A stretch of DNA of 64,000 bases from Sebastes aleutianus. Its lineage: Eukaryota > Chordata > Actinopteri > Perciformes > Sebastidae. Location: assembly GCA_916700875.1 (NCBI GenBank), contig CAKAKS010000072.1, positions 35,255,072-35,319,071 of the forward strand, given 5' to 3'. The notes below the pieces were generated by a model that ran no database searches, was not told the origin of the DNA, and saw nothing but the letters and a program-made list of their open reading frames with translations. Of this stretch, positions 12,001-23,359 are shown piece after piece. The position numbers and the translations under genes are program-made. Position 1 is the stretch's first letter; every line of letters starts with the position of its first letter.

Positions 12001-15000
12001 TACCTTTTGGTTATTGTAAAGGGCTATACAAATAAATGTTGGTTGATTGAGTGATTCATCCTCTTCTCAACTCCCACCATCTGTGTCTTCTGTTTCTTCT
12101 TCATTTACTCTCATCTTCTCTGGCCTGCCAAATCAGGCCCGGGTGGAGAGGATGGCCGAGTTTCAGCAGAAAGGGGAAGATCTGGAGAATAACGTATTAG
12201 AATGCAAGAGGCTATTAGAGGAAGCCCAGGGACGACTTAAGGAGCTGGAAGAAGGAAGGAAAGAGGGAGAGGAGGATGAGGACAGAGAGGCCCAGCTGAA
12301 GAAAGTCCAGGCCGAGGTGAGAAAACTTAAGATGGATGAAAAGTCGTTTGAGAAAATGATCGAACAACACAGGCGAGAAGAAAAGAAACAGCCCTGGGAT
12401 GTTGACACTATCAGCAAAGAAGGTTTCAGCAAGGTAAGGCATGGCGTCAGCAGGGTCACAAGATTTAGTGTGTCTTGTCTGTATCCTGGATTTATCAATT
12501 TGCTTTATCTTGTTTTCTAGAGTATACTCAACATCAAACCGGTGACAAAGGAGGAAACGGAGGAGGAAAAGGTGGAGAAGCACAAGACGTTTGTGGAGAA
12601 GTATGCAAAGGAAATCAAACACTTTGGTATGCTTTTTGTATTGATGTGTGATGTGACTGAGTGTTTGTTGTCTTTGCCTTCCTGCTCCCACACATTGTCC
12701 CTTTCTTTCAAATGTGTTCTTTCATGTTGCTGTTTAAAACACTTTATTTGATCCTCTAGTCCCAAGATTTTCAAACACACCAGACATATGGGCTGTGTGT
12801 TTCCCTCTCAGTATATATAGAGAAATGTATGCAAAATCAGAAAAATATTTTGGTCACTACTTGGGCTGTTCCAATCATTTAAATTCCCTTTTTTCCATTC
12901 TTTGTATTTAATTTATAGTGGTAGTTAGCTCTTGGTTAGTGTGCATAGATTATATACTGCTTTTTATATTGCATTGTGGGATACTTAAGACACCATATAT
13001 ACTGTAGAGCATATGGGAAACACAATAGTCAACACCGAACAGTTTTGGACACAAGGATAAATGGGTCATTCCCGTTATGCAGCAACATTTCAGCCTCGTG
13101 ACTTTTGAAAAAAAAGATGGATTTTTTATCTTTTCTAATCTCAGGCACTCAAATAATAATCCTTATGGATAGACAGGTTTATATTGGTATATAGACATAA
13201 CAGGGTGGAAAAGATGGAGCTAAATTAGCCATAGCCCTGTGAGTAATTAGAGACATTAATCTATAATTTAAGCCATTTGTTATGAATATTTTACACATTT
13301 TAAAGAAAATATGAGGAAGTAATTCATGGGGACAGAAATGTTGCTGCATAACAGGAATGACCCAAATATATATAAATTGTTGTGAACTTCAGGGTTCAAG
13401 TGGTTAAACATGTTTATTTTTGTGGTGTATAATGCCCTCTAGTGGGGGTTCTGTTTACTACAGTGTATGATGGGATATTTATGACTTTGGAAGTCTGATA
13501 GCTACAAATTAATAATTTGTGACTTAAGATGATGTTTTTAAAGGGGTACTTTAGTGATTTAATATAATGTCATTTCTGAAAAGGGTATATCCATTTTTAT
13601 TGTTAGTCACCAAGCAATGCAGAAAATATTTGACTTCCTGTGTCGACAATACAATCATTGGAGCTCAATTTGAATGTAGCATTATGCTGGATGTGTATTT
13701 GTGTGCACCAGGTATGATGCGGCGCTGGGACGACAGTCAGAAGTATCTATCAGACAACCCACATCTGGTGTGCGAAGAGACGGCTAATTGCCTTGTTGTC
13801 ATCTGTATTGACTTTGAGATAGATGAGGTGAGTTCTTGTGATAAAAGTGTGCATTCATCCTCTGGGTAAAAAAAGCCCAAAACGATTCAGCCAGGTAAAG
13901 CATTGTATATTCTCCCTGTACTTGTAGAAACATGCGCTGATGGAGCAGGTGGCTCACCAGGCCATCGTCATGCAGTTCATCTTGGATTTGGCTCGGACGC
14001 TTAAGGTCGACGCGAGAGGCTGCTTCAGACAATTCTTTTCAAAGATCAAGGTCTGTAGTTAACAAAACATCTTTGTCTGTGTCGTCACTTTCCACAGGGA
14101 AAGTTATTTTTGTTGACGTATTGGCAAGAATCTGGCGATACGATACGTATAATGATACTGGGGTAATAATTCATGATGATGATTGAGATTTTTTTTAAAT
14201 TTTATTTTAGGAAAACTTATAGTATAAAGAACACACCAGGAATTTTAAAATAAGCAAAAAACAACAAATGTTTATTGCATGCAAACGACATTTTTTGCCT
14301 TAAACAGCATGTGATTATCATAAAGTGGGCATGTCTGTAAAGGGGAGACTCGTGGGTACCCATAGAACCCATTTTCATTCACATATCTTGAGGTCAGAAG
14401 TCAAGGGACCCGTGTGAAAATGGCCATGCAAATTTTTCCTCACCAAAATCTAGCCCAAATTTGGAGCGTTATTTTGCCTCCTTCCTGACAAGCTAGTATG
14501 ACATAGTTGGTACCGATGATTTCTTTAGGTTTTCTAGTTTCATATGATCATGTTCAGTACCTTCACTCTAGCTTTAAAACTGAGCCCACTACAACCTCCG
14601 AAAGATCAAATAACAGGCCGTCAGATATTAAGGAGTTAATAAAAAATCGATGCAGTGTTTTGGAGAATCGATACAGTATCACACATCATAATATCGCGAT
14701 ACGCGTGTGTATCGGTATTTTCTTACACCCCTACTGTTTGTGGGAATTTGTCCATTTACTGTATGTGTTTTCGTGTCCATGTCAGACTGCAGACAAGCCA
14801 TACCAAGACGCGTTCGACCATGAGCTGGAGCTGCTGAAGGAGCGGATCCGCAGCTGTGCGCAGATTCGTATGGAGGGCACCATGAAGGAGCTAGAGGAAG
14901 AAGAGAAGCAGAAGAGACTGGGCCCAGGTGGTTTAGACCCTTTAGAGGTCTATGAAACACTACCAAAGGTAAACCATTCTCACACACCTGCAAGAATACG

Positions 15001-16951
15001 TAAAGTTGTGAGTATTTCTTTAGGGAGAAATTTGCCACAGTGGTCAGTCGACGTTGTTTGTTTACATGTGGAATAACTAACTATTAATGGAAGGCAACAA
15101 ACTGGTGGAGTTTGTGTTTGAGTCTGAGTTGTGGTGGGGGCTGGTCGTTACTGTAAGCCCCGAAGGCACTCGTGAGCGCGCATGACGTCACATCCGTTGG
15201 ATTTTCCCGGAAAAAACGGCCCAGGTTCTTCACATTAAAAGCAGTCTACATGCTGATAGAGGAAACCCAGAAATTCACATAAGGTCTCATTTTTTAGGTT
15301 TGGTTACAACCTGTTCACACATTGGCAATAGAAAAAGATTAAAACACGTTTATACATGTAAAAACTTACATACAGTCCCTTTAAACCGTATTCACAACCA
15401 CAGCAGATATAATTCAGCTTTATCTTTGGCAGATTAGGAGTCAACTTTTCTGCCCACTTAAGCTGTCTCTGTGATAATTTACTTACTTTCAGTACAGCAG
15501 ATCACAATATATGGTGTTGTCATTCATTTGTCTTTGTTTTTAAATAACCCGATCAATAAATCCTGGTTGTAAGATCCGACAAAGTTTAGAAATTGCAGGT
15601 TTCCACCCTCACTGTAAACTAGGATATTCAATATGAATTTACGTCAGCGACATTTGATATAACCTTACACTGCAACTAAAAAAGTGGTTGTTTAGCCTGC
15701 TCTACATCCCTCGAGGCTGTGAGGGAAAACATCAGGCCTGTTAGAGCGTCTCCCATTTCATCCAGTTTACACTCCGCATCAATGACCACCTTGTTTTGCT
15801 TTAGCAGCTGAAGCTACAAGCCAGAAAAGTCAATACTGCAGATCAGTTCATCCATAACAAGCTAGCATTAGCCACACGGCTACAAGTTATTGTTTTGTTC
15901 CTTTTTTTTAATTCATGAGTATTGGAGAAACTTATAATGTTGACTTTGTTTACAGTATTGTTTAATTGTGTGCATGGTGTAAAGGTACTGTATGTTGTTT
16001 ATACTAAGATATTGAGATTCGTGCCAAACTACTTTCCTGCTTTCTACGTTTTCTTTCTTTTTCTTTTATATTCTGTTTTTGAGATAATTTGGTTTTCCTC
16101 CACATAAAGTTCACTACCTGTTAATGGCTCCTGACTTGAGCTATTTAAAAAGATATTTTTACTTTGACAGTCGTATAGTCGGTGCGAAAGACTACATTTT
16201 TTTCCACAGATTTCAAAACCGTTGTTTGTAGACTTTGAAGTCAGTGTTTGAGCAGTCTATTGATATGAACCGTGTTGCCATTTGGATAATCAGGGACGTC
16301 AATACACAGCTCAGCAGAATGGACTCCACCAGTCAGGCATGAGCTCTTTGTGTGCAAGGTAAACAGCATTATATACTTTCCTGAGATTACACGCCATTTT
16401 TCAGCCTTTCCTTAGTGACATTACGATTTTAATAAAGGATTCAAAATCAGTAAATTTGGAAAAAAGTGAGTACTGCAACATGAATGTGAAGTTATGGATG
16501 CAGGGTTTGTGTAAAAGTGATTTTCAAATGTGACTATGAAAGCATTTTCCCACTAAACTCACTCAATTTCAGTGCTGAGACATCAATCGGCAGTGGTCAT
16601 TTCAGTACAGTCTGTTTATTGGACCATGTTAGACTGTTTTGTGTTTTGTATTGTAGGAAATACAGAAGAGCTACGATGAGAAGAACATTGAGATGCTGCA
16701 CGAAGCTATTAACAAACTGGACCTTGAGGTGAGTGTGTTTGTAATTGAGCCTCGCCCTAAAGTCACTAAACGTAACCTAAAGAAGTCCAGAAGGTGTCTT
16801 TCATCTGTTTGTTCATTTTATTCATTGTGTCTTGAACTCACCGTGTTTCTCTCTGCAGGAAGGAAAATACCACCTCAGGAGGTGCATTGACTCTGGACTT
16901 TGGGTCCCTGATTCAGGGGAGGGTGATGATGAAGAGGAAGAAGATTCATAA
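9083..16951 (+). CDS. Hsp90 co-chaperone Cdc37 (complete, 8 coding exons)
   Basis: Cytosolic co-chaperone that loads protein kinases onto Hsp90. Exons: 9083-9199, 12137-12433, 12521-12626, 13712-13827, 13928-14050, 14786-14968, 16657-16728, 16859-16951. All have GT-AG borders and the phases join into 368 codons (human protein 378). Residues 1-39 hold the conserved start [13 protein letters not shown], with Ser18 matching the CK2-phosphorylated Ser13 of mammals. Exon 2 encodes a charged coiled coil beginning ARVERM. Exons 3-6 encode the kinase/Hsp90-binding middle part, with [22 protein letters not shown] and [14 protein letters not shown]. Exons 7-8 give the C-terminal domain with [13 protein letters not shown] and a short acidic tail ending EEEEDS. 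The ATG at 9083 is preceded by an in-frame GTG GAG only, and the next Met is far inside the conserved block. The tail is shorter than in mammals, and the N-terminus has five extra residues. Neighbouring ICAM genes agree with vertebrate synteny. Confidence 0.96.
9392..10380. mobile_element. Non-autonomous hAT element in cdc37 intron 1, filled with tandem repeat
   Basis: The right end ggttgctgacccctg is the inverse of caggggtcagcaacc at 9406; the left edge also carries a partial repeat of that end from 9392. The flanks ctctaggt (9384-9391) and ctctagcc (10381-10388) look like an 8-bp target duplication with two changes. About 630 bp of its interior (9542-10171) is the ctcgtaaagttatgacttta array, with a short opposite-strand stretch (gagaataaagtcgtaatatt) first. 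It has no coding capacity. Confidence 0.8.
10389..11088 (+). other. cdc37 intron 1, no feature seen
   Basis: AT-rich intron sequence with no exon, terminal repeats or array that I can support. Confidence 0.5.
11089..11753. mobile_element. Non-autonomous hAT element in cdc37 intron 1
   Basis: The left end is aggttgtcagtcgatttaaa and the right end gttaactttgacagccct, inverse of each other with changes, together with tttaatcgcgattaatcaca. The interior holds the dispersed cttgaggtcagaggtcaagg module. It is about 665 bp and non-coding. Confidence 0.8.
12627..13711 (+). other. cdc37 intron 3, mostly featureless apart from one MITE
   Basis: AT-rich intron. Besides the inverted-repeat element at 13063-13363 I see no supportable feature; the open frame at the end merely runs into exon 4. 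Confidence 0.6.
13063..13363. mobile_element. Short MITE with long inverted ends in cdc37 intron 3
   Basis: The left end gggtcattcccgttatgcag is followed by caacatttc. The right end gaaatgttgctgcataacag is followed by gaatgaccc. The inverted repeats are about 28 bp with about one mismatch. AAAT occurs on both flanks. About 301 bp, non-coding. Confidence 0.8.
14110..14736. mobile_element. Composite transposon debris in cdc37 intron 5
   Basis: Left part: ggcgatacgatacgtataat. Right part: aatatcgcgatacgcgtgtg, ending near ttcttacacccctac, an end type common to short hAT elements. Between about 14285 and 14620 lies a fragment of the tcaaggga-type repeat (cttgaggtcagaagtcaagg). This appears to be one element nested in another; the borders are approximate. 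Confidence 0.6.
14969..16656 (+). other. cdc37 intron 6, no gene seen
   Basis: About 1.7 kb of intron. A GC-richer patch near 15160-15240 (gcgcgcatgacgtcacatcc) contains a CRE-like TGACGTCA. No exon or complete transposon is recognisable. Confidence 0.5.
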
Positions 16952-17048
16952 GAGAAGAAAGAACAATCCTTGTTAGTTAACAATGGATGTGGACAAGTCC
17001 AACAGTGTGCAAGTAATGCTTCATACATGCAACATAATGTACATATAC

Positions 17049-17372
17049 TAGGGCTGTCAATCGATTCAAATGTTTGATCGCGATTGATCGCGTGATTGTC
17101 CATAGTTAATTGGAAATTAATCACAGTTTTTATCTGTTCATAATGTACCTTAAAGGGAGATTTGTCACAACATAGGAGTGGGCAAATATACTTGCTTTAT
17201 TCAAATATATGTATATATTTATTACAGGAAATCAATTAACGACACAAAACATTGACAAATATTATCCAGAAAACCTCAGTATCTTCACTCTACCTTTTAA
17301 AACTGAGCCCGGTACAACCTCCGAAGGATCGAATTGCGTTAATGCGTTGTCGCGTTAACTTTGACAGCCCTA
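17049..17372. mobile_element. Short non-autonomous hAT element downstream of cdc37
   Basis: Ends are tagggctgtcaatcgattca and cgcgttaactttgacagccc plus ta. The flanks acatatac (17041-17048) and acatatat (17373-17380) are an 8-bp target duplication with one change. It is an internally deleted member (324 bp) of the family at 11089-11753. Confidence 0.85.
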
Positions 17373-18769
17373 ACATATATACATATTTAATAGCATTTGG
17401 ACTAAACCATCATGTGATTTAAAAACAAAACAAAAAAACTGGAGTACAAAATTTGAAATATTCACACAAAAGCACTTTTTCTGTTTCAATTTTAAACTGC
17501 TTTTGTGCAACCAAGTGAACAAAATATGGACAGAATACGGTGTCTTTTAGGCGTACCTCAATCTGATTTTACATTGCAGACACTTGACTGAATTAATGTC
17601 TTTAGAATCAGCTGACTCAATACAAGTCACCAATTTACTCCTGTAGTGTATTCTTTCAAGGGTATTTTTATTGGTTATCAATAATGAATTAAACAGTAAC
17701 TGTACGGTGAAAAGACTGTTTTGCCCAGCAACACTCCCAACACATCCATCGACTCACCTAAAAAACAAACACACAAGCAACCACAGCTGACCACAGAAAA
17801 TATATTCTAAATTATGAATAAATAAAGTTAAATTATAGACAATACAGAGAAAATATCTTTAATACACCTTAATAGTAACAGAAGAAAGTAAGTCGAGAGA
17901 TAAAGGAAATAGAAAATTGATAAATAGGATAGGAAAAGAAAAAAGTAAATAAATAAAATACTCCTGTAGTGTATTAATCATCTTAAATGAAAGCTCTCAC
18001 ATGATGGCATTTTAACACCTAAATATTGATACTCTTGTGGTTACATTTCAACAGCAGCACATAATGTTATATGTCATTACAGTTGGCAGCTGTGTCCTTA
18101 GGTCTTCCTCCTTTTCACACCTTTGTGAGTGAAGTCAGCATCTTGACAGATCAGTTGAGTAAACAGCCACCGAGCCATCTGGTTTTATGAATGTAACACA
18201 ACTACAGACTGATTGAGAAGCTGCCAATATCTGATTCTGAGACACTGGCTTACACCTCTGACATATAAAACTCATACATCTAAAAAAAAAAAATCATCCA
18301 AATGTCATATTTTATTTGAATATGGTCTAGCATGCCGTCACATGCACTTACCATTTACAGATCAAACAATCTGCCTGCATCTGTTGTCCTACTGCGGTCA
18401 ACAGCGCCATCTCCAGTCTGCTTGGGGACAGACAGCCCACAAACTATCAGAAGCCTGTATGGTGAACACCAATCAATCTGCTTACCTCATTTGTAATATA
18501 TTTACTGTAGGGAATCATAAAATGACCATGATACATCATCAGAGATTAAGGACAAACAAGCCTTTTAGCACCGTTTTAGAAATGATCTCTGTCCACACAA
18601 ACACGCCTGAAAACCCATATCACATCACAATTCTGCGGTTGGTTGCTTAGTTAAAAAAAAATACAACTATTGTACCAAAGAACGTATATTGCTAAGAAGT
18701 GAATGCCAATTGATCGTTCTATTGCAACATCAGCGCCCAGCACAGGGTTAAGGGTTGAGGTTAAAGCTC
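17373..18769 (+). other. Intergenic, no gene seen
   Basis: AT-rich sequence after cdc37. The ataaataaagtt string near 17820 could serve as a late polyadenylation signal, but a signal this far from the stop is doubtful. A 145-codon open frame at 18213-18650 has no recognisable domain and ordinary non-coding composition. Confidence 0.5.
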
Positions 18770-19367
18770 GGGCCACACAGCGCGCTTCATGCTCGCGTGA
18801 CGGCAACGTCGCGTGTTGTTTTTTATTTCGGCGTCCATGTTAACAGGTTAGAGTGGACACACTGCCCGCATGAGACGCGCGTCAGACGCACGTCAGACGC
18901 ACGTCAGACGCGCGTCTATTTTATAGAATAGAAGGCTCGCCTATTTTTCACGCTTGCCGCTTACCTCTCGGCTGCGTCTCCCAGCAGCAACAGACAGTGA
19001 AGGTGATCTATTGACAGTATATGAACATCATACCAGCAAGATTACTACAGTTTCCATGTCTAGACATCTGTAGAATATGTCACTGACCATCAATATTTTA
19101 CACTTCCTATCTAGCTTTCAAAATAAAAGTCCTCTAGCGTTTTTAGTGCACAGAATCATTCATTCATTAACACAATGCTTTTATTCTGAAATACTCTAAA
19201 TAAAGCAGTTGTCTACTTGCAGGTTTCCATCAAGTTAATATAGTACAGGCTTTTAATTATGTAAACACTGTAGTAGTCATAGCAGAAACCCTACATATGC
19301 TATAAATATAATAGACTGGGTTAATAGGTTATAAGAACATCAGGTGATAGTTGGCAGTATTTTTCCG

Positions 19368-19372
<5 letters not shown>

Positions 19373-19425
<53 letters not shown>

Positions 19426-19441
19426 TCCCTCTCTCTCTCTC
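19373..19441 (+). repeat. CT dinucleotide microsatellite
   Basis: About 34 CT units with two CCCTCT interruptions, inside the GGGCC-ended transposon. Confidence 0.97.
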
Positions 19442-19907
19442 AACAAACACCACGTAACTTTATTGTTCTTTCTTTTAGAGGTGTTATTTAATTTTTTTAA
19501 AGATATTTAATAATAATTTTCGTTTTCTAAAGGTTAACAAATAACGAAACTGTTTATTTTGCTTTGTTTTATAATTAAAAAAAACCCACTTTACTTATAT
19601 TTATCATTCTGAAATACTTCAGGTGTTTTTCTCCATCAAGGCGCAGTTCAGCAACAAGGTGGTGAAAAGCTCCAAGTTGCCTGAGATGTCGGAACATCAG
19701 CATTTATAATGTAAATTGCTGTCCCGCCCCAGATGTAAATTAAGTCCTTTTCGATAAAAGCCGCAACCTGGAATGCTGTAGAACAGGAACCCGAAACCCC
19801 CTGGAAATGTTGTTTAAAACTGTGCCAGTCAAAGTGAAGAGGGATTGCTGTAGGCTCTCTCTTACTACTAATGTATTTATTTATTTTTTTGTATTAATAT
19901 ATAGCCC

Positions 19908-20068
19908 ACAGAAATCCCTCTTCACTGTCAATGAAGAGGGATTTATATATATATATATATATATATATAGCCCATAGAAATCCCTCCTCACTGTCAGTGA
20001 AGAGGGATTTATATATATATATATATAAATCCCTCTTCACTGACAGAAAAGAGGGATTTATATGGGCT
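19908..20068. repeat. Cluster of three hairpins separated by TA runs
   Basis: The palindromic module aaatccctcttcactgtcaa then tgaagagggattt occurs three times (near 19910, 19977 and 20025), separated by (TA)n. It is bracketed by atagcccacag on the left and tatgggctatat on the right, so the whole tract is also an inverted repeat. A related gtgaagagggatt lies at about 19834. Confidence 0.85.
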
Positions 20069-20403
20069 ATATATTAATATTTATGTATGCATTTATTTGC
20101 TTGTTTTTAATAATATTTACAAATTACCACACAGTTCTTACCCTTTTTTGTCTTAAATAAATATAAATCACATTTATTATGAAGTTAAATGGCCATTAAA
20201 AGGCAAACTCTATGTAGAAAGAAAGGGCTGTCAGCAACAGCAAAAACACAGCTGACAGGTAGCTCCGAGACGCTCCCGAGACGTGGGTAACTCGCGTCTA
20301 GTGTGAACACCCTAGGTGGGCATGACGTGGCCACGACGTGACGCTGCCGTCAGGCGAGCCTGAAGCGCGCTGTGTGGCCCTGGCGTAAGTTTAAAAAAAT
20401 GAT

Positions 20404-20840
20404 CTCACTACTAGGAAATGGCTACTATGGAGACTAACATCATCACACATGAATACAGTTGGGCTCATTTAATCCACAAGAGTCTCAGCTTTACAGTGAT
20501 ACTCAATTTATGTAATTCCAAGACTGTTTAGGGACCCCAGTATGCAGAAATATTCAAATACATGAGTTTAGTATAGGCGAAAATGACACTTCAGATATCT
20601 TGAGGTCAGAGGTCAAGGGACCCCTTTGAAAATGGCCATGCCAGTTTTTGCTTGACAAAATATACATACACATTTGGAGCGTTATTTAACCTCCTTCACT
20701 ACAAGCTAGTATGACATGGTTGGTACCAATTGATTCCTTAGCTTTCATATGATACCATTATCTTCACTCTATAGCTTTAAAATTGAGCCCGCTACAACCT
20801 CCGAAAGATCGATTGTGTTAATGCGTTAAAGAAATTAGTG
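20404..20840 (+). mobile_element. Fragment of the tcaaggga-type hAT repeat
   Basis: It holds gagactaacatcatcacaca, cttgaggtcagaggtcaagg and ctacaacctccgaaagatcg followed by ttgtgttaatgcgtta, in the same order as other copies in the window. The terminal agggctgtcaa is absent, so it is truncated. Confidence 0.75.
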
Positions 20841-20862
20841 GCCAACCCACAAACCAACTCAC

Positions 20863-20981
20863 TTGAAGTATGAGCTGCAGTTGCAGAGGATGATCTTGTG
20901 CACGTGAAATTCAACCTTGTCCACTCTGATCACCGCGTCACAAAGCTGTTGCTCCAGACGGAGCTCGTTATACACAGGCAT
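20863..20981 (-). pseudogene. Orphan first coding exon of a KLHL10-like BTB/kelch gene
   Basis: Minus strand: ATG at 20981, then 39 codons plus two bases reading VYNELRLEQQLCDAVIRVD and FHVHKIILCNCSSYF, then a GTGAGT donor at 20862-20857. This is the start of a BTB domain, the fold through which kelch-like proteins bind Cullin-3. LCD, VHK-IIL and CSSYF match the KLHL10 type rather than the nearby-in-mammals KEAP1. An in-frame TGA lies four codons upstream, so the ATG is a credible start. No BACK or kelch exon can be found on the minus strand down to cdc37; that space is filled by transposons. It is probably a broken gene or the remains of a duplicated first exon. The reading frame is intact, so recent loss or splicing to distant exons remains possible. 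Confidence 0.6.
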
Positions 20982-21281
20982 CTTTGCTCTTCAGTATGAG
21001 GATTTTTTAATCTTGATATCTAAGGTGCAGGTTTCTCTCCTGACTATCTGGTTCTGTGTGAAACTTCTGCTTCTGCACAGAGGTGACAACGGGATTTTAG
21101 AAGGGACCATTATGATACCTCAGAATCAGCAGGCTCCATTCCAATGACAAATTCTATAGAATAAAAAGTTAATTTACAGAATGGGCAGCGTAATCTCCTG
21201 ACTTCTTCCTGTAATGCACATTCATCTGTGTAATCAAGTTGTTTTTTTTAGGTGGCTAAAATATGTTTTTCTTTCTTTTTG

Positions 21282-21550
21282 AAAAAAGTCATAAAAAGCC
21301 ATAGTATAGTATGTCGAAATAAAGTCATAAAAAAGTCATAGTATAGTGTGTCGAAAAAAAGTCATAAAAAAATCAAAGGATAGTATGTTAAAAAAATTGA
21401 CAAGTACGTTGAAAAGTCATAAAAAAGTCATAGTATATTTTGTTGAAAAAAGTCACAGTATAGAATGTCAAAAAAAGTCATAAAAAAGTCATAGTACAGT
21501 ATGTCTAAAAAAGTCATAGAAAAGTATGTTGAAAAAGTTATAAAAACATC
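21282..21550 (+). repeat. Degenerate tandem repeat (gtcataaaaaagtcatagta)
   Basis: Roughly 40-bp units of gtcataaaaaagtcatagta followed by tagtatgtcgaaaaaa, with insertions and losses; about six or seven units are visible. It is non-coding; the short open frames within it are by-products of the repeat. Confidence 0.85.
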
Positions 21551-22004
21551 ACAGTTCCCTGATTGTTTTCTATTCCAGTTGTGTGGCACTGCTGCACTTA
21601 TCCTAACACCAAGTGCCATTAAAATATCTGGCCCACTGATAGGGAGTCCTGCCAAGCATGTTGTGGGGGAGGGGGGTCAGAGGTCAGAGAGGACTAAAAA
21701 TATGTGAAGTTAAAAATGAGAAAACAGTTGGGAATCTGGAGTATGAAGGGAAGGAGTTGAAATTGATATATATATATATATATGGGAGAGGGTGAAAGGT
21801 GACCAAAAGTTGTGCGATCTGAGGATTTGAAAGCAGAATCTGAGAATGACTTTTCCCCCAAAGGGAGGAACTGCTTGCAGGAAGGAGATCAGGGAAGTCT
21901 GTTTCCGGATTGAAATTCCTCCACCAAAGCCCACCAATAAAAAAAAAAAGGTCACCCTAAATATCCAGCTCTGTTGCTTGTGTGCAGATTACTGGTATGT
22001 ATAT

Positions 22005-22040
22005 CATCATAGTAGACTATGATTATAGTCTACTATGATG
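22005..22040. repeat. Perfect 16-bp inverted repeat with a 4-base loop
   Basis: catcatagtagactat, loop gatt, then atagtctactatgatg. It can form a 16-bp hairpin and lies about 600 bp upstream of ICAM copy B. Confidence 0.95.
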
Positions 22041-22634
22041 AGTTGACTCAGGGTCATGATGAGTATCTGTCATCCTCTCAATTTCGCTTACTTAGCCACA
22101 CCATGTTTTAACAATGACGTAACAGGGGAAACCTTCAGTAGGCTGGTAGGCTACGAGAGAGACAGGAGTGTCTCCCAGCTCTGTCTCTCTTCTTCCAGGG
22201 AAAATAAGGGAGTCGACTTTACAGGGTCGGCGCCAGAGTGTTAGGGGCGGACGGGCAATCAGCTTTGACACCTCATATAGCCTTTATTAAGTGAATCTTT
22301 AACATTATCATGTTTCATGAAAGAAATAAACTGACAGAGAGGTGTATACATACTGCCACTTATGCGCACAGGCGCGCACGCGCGCATACACATGCTGTTA
22401 TGTCCACAAAAACAGGTTATAAACTAACACCGTGTCTCATTTTTGGTTTAAAACGAATAAATAAAAAATCGTTTTTTCGTTTTTGAATTCAAAAGGAATA
22501 ACGGATTATCCGATGATACCCAGACCATTTTGGTTTCTGTTTTGAAATGAGGAAGTACTGTAGGCTGCAGATAACTCATCAGGCACGCCCTGCGTCTTGG
22601 ACATATCATTTGGCTACAAGACCTACTGGATACA

Positions 22635-23299
22635 ATGTTTTTCTGTTACATATTTTTGGTGGTTTCTTTGATGAATTGTCTGCAGGACTTCCAAGTGTCA
22701 AGTTGTGGTAAGTTTTTCTGACTAGTCTGTCTATAGAAGTGGTTATTATCTGCCTTAGTGATAACTCTTATTGTTAGTGAGGCGTTTTTACATAGATGCC
22801 ATCATATATAACACAGCTTATAGTTGTTGTTTTTAATGTTATGTTTAATGTTCACAGCACTTGTAGCCTATTTATCACAAGGATCGCTACAGTAACTATT
22901 TCCGGTCCAGAGCAATAACATGTGTCACCTCACATGTGTCTAACAGAAACCTCTCAGCTTTATAGTTTCCGTCTCAACCAAACTCCATTCTGTTCTTGCT
23001 GTTGAATTAAACACATCTACATTTGCACAACCTCAGTTATTTTTTATTTAAGAACAAACATTGTAACTTGCACACTTTGCTAATGTTTATATAATAGGTT
23101 ATTCTATGTTGATTTTTGTTATGCTAGTTGTAGTAATCTGGTATATTTATAGTGTATTCCAATGCTCTTTATATTGTGTATTCTATAGATATATTTCTCT
23201 AGTGTTGATATGTACATTTTATTTACTGTTCAGGTGCATTGCCTAGATAACCTGCTGCTGTAACACAATAATTTCCCAATTTGGGATCAATAAAGTACT

Positions 23300-23359
<60 letters not shown>

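Larger units (their letters stand above)
18770..20380. mobile_element. 1.6-kb non-coding DNA transposon with GGGCCACACAGCGCGC ends
   Basis: The left end gggccacacagcgcgcttca and right end tgaagcgcgctgtgtggccc are perfect 20-bp inverted repeats; extended to 41 bp they differ at three positions. Inside the left end the motif gacgc(a/g)cgtca recurs about four times (about 18870-18917). The right end carries related gacg and acgt motifs. The interior holds a CT microsatellite and a cluster of hairpins. There is no open frame of note, so it is non-autonomous. The superfamily is uncertain; a clean target duplication is not visible. Confidence 0.8.

Noticed and set aside
18127..18190. A minus-strand peptide-like reading near the cataaaaccagatggctcgg stretch
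   Set aside because: Only about 25 codons, no domain, no matching splice acceptor; probably chance.
18213..18650. 145-codon plus-strand open frame downstream of cdc37
   Set aside because: No recognisable domain, no splice or promoter context, and composition like its flanks.
20863..20981. Assigning the BTB exon to keap1, which neighbours CDC37 in mammals
   Set aside because: NELRL and QQLCD are shared, but HKIILCNCSSYF fits KLHL10 and not the KEAP1 pattern.
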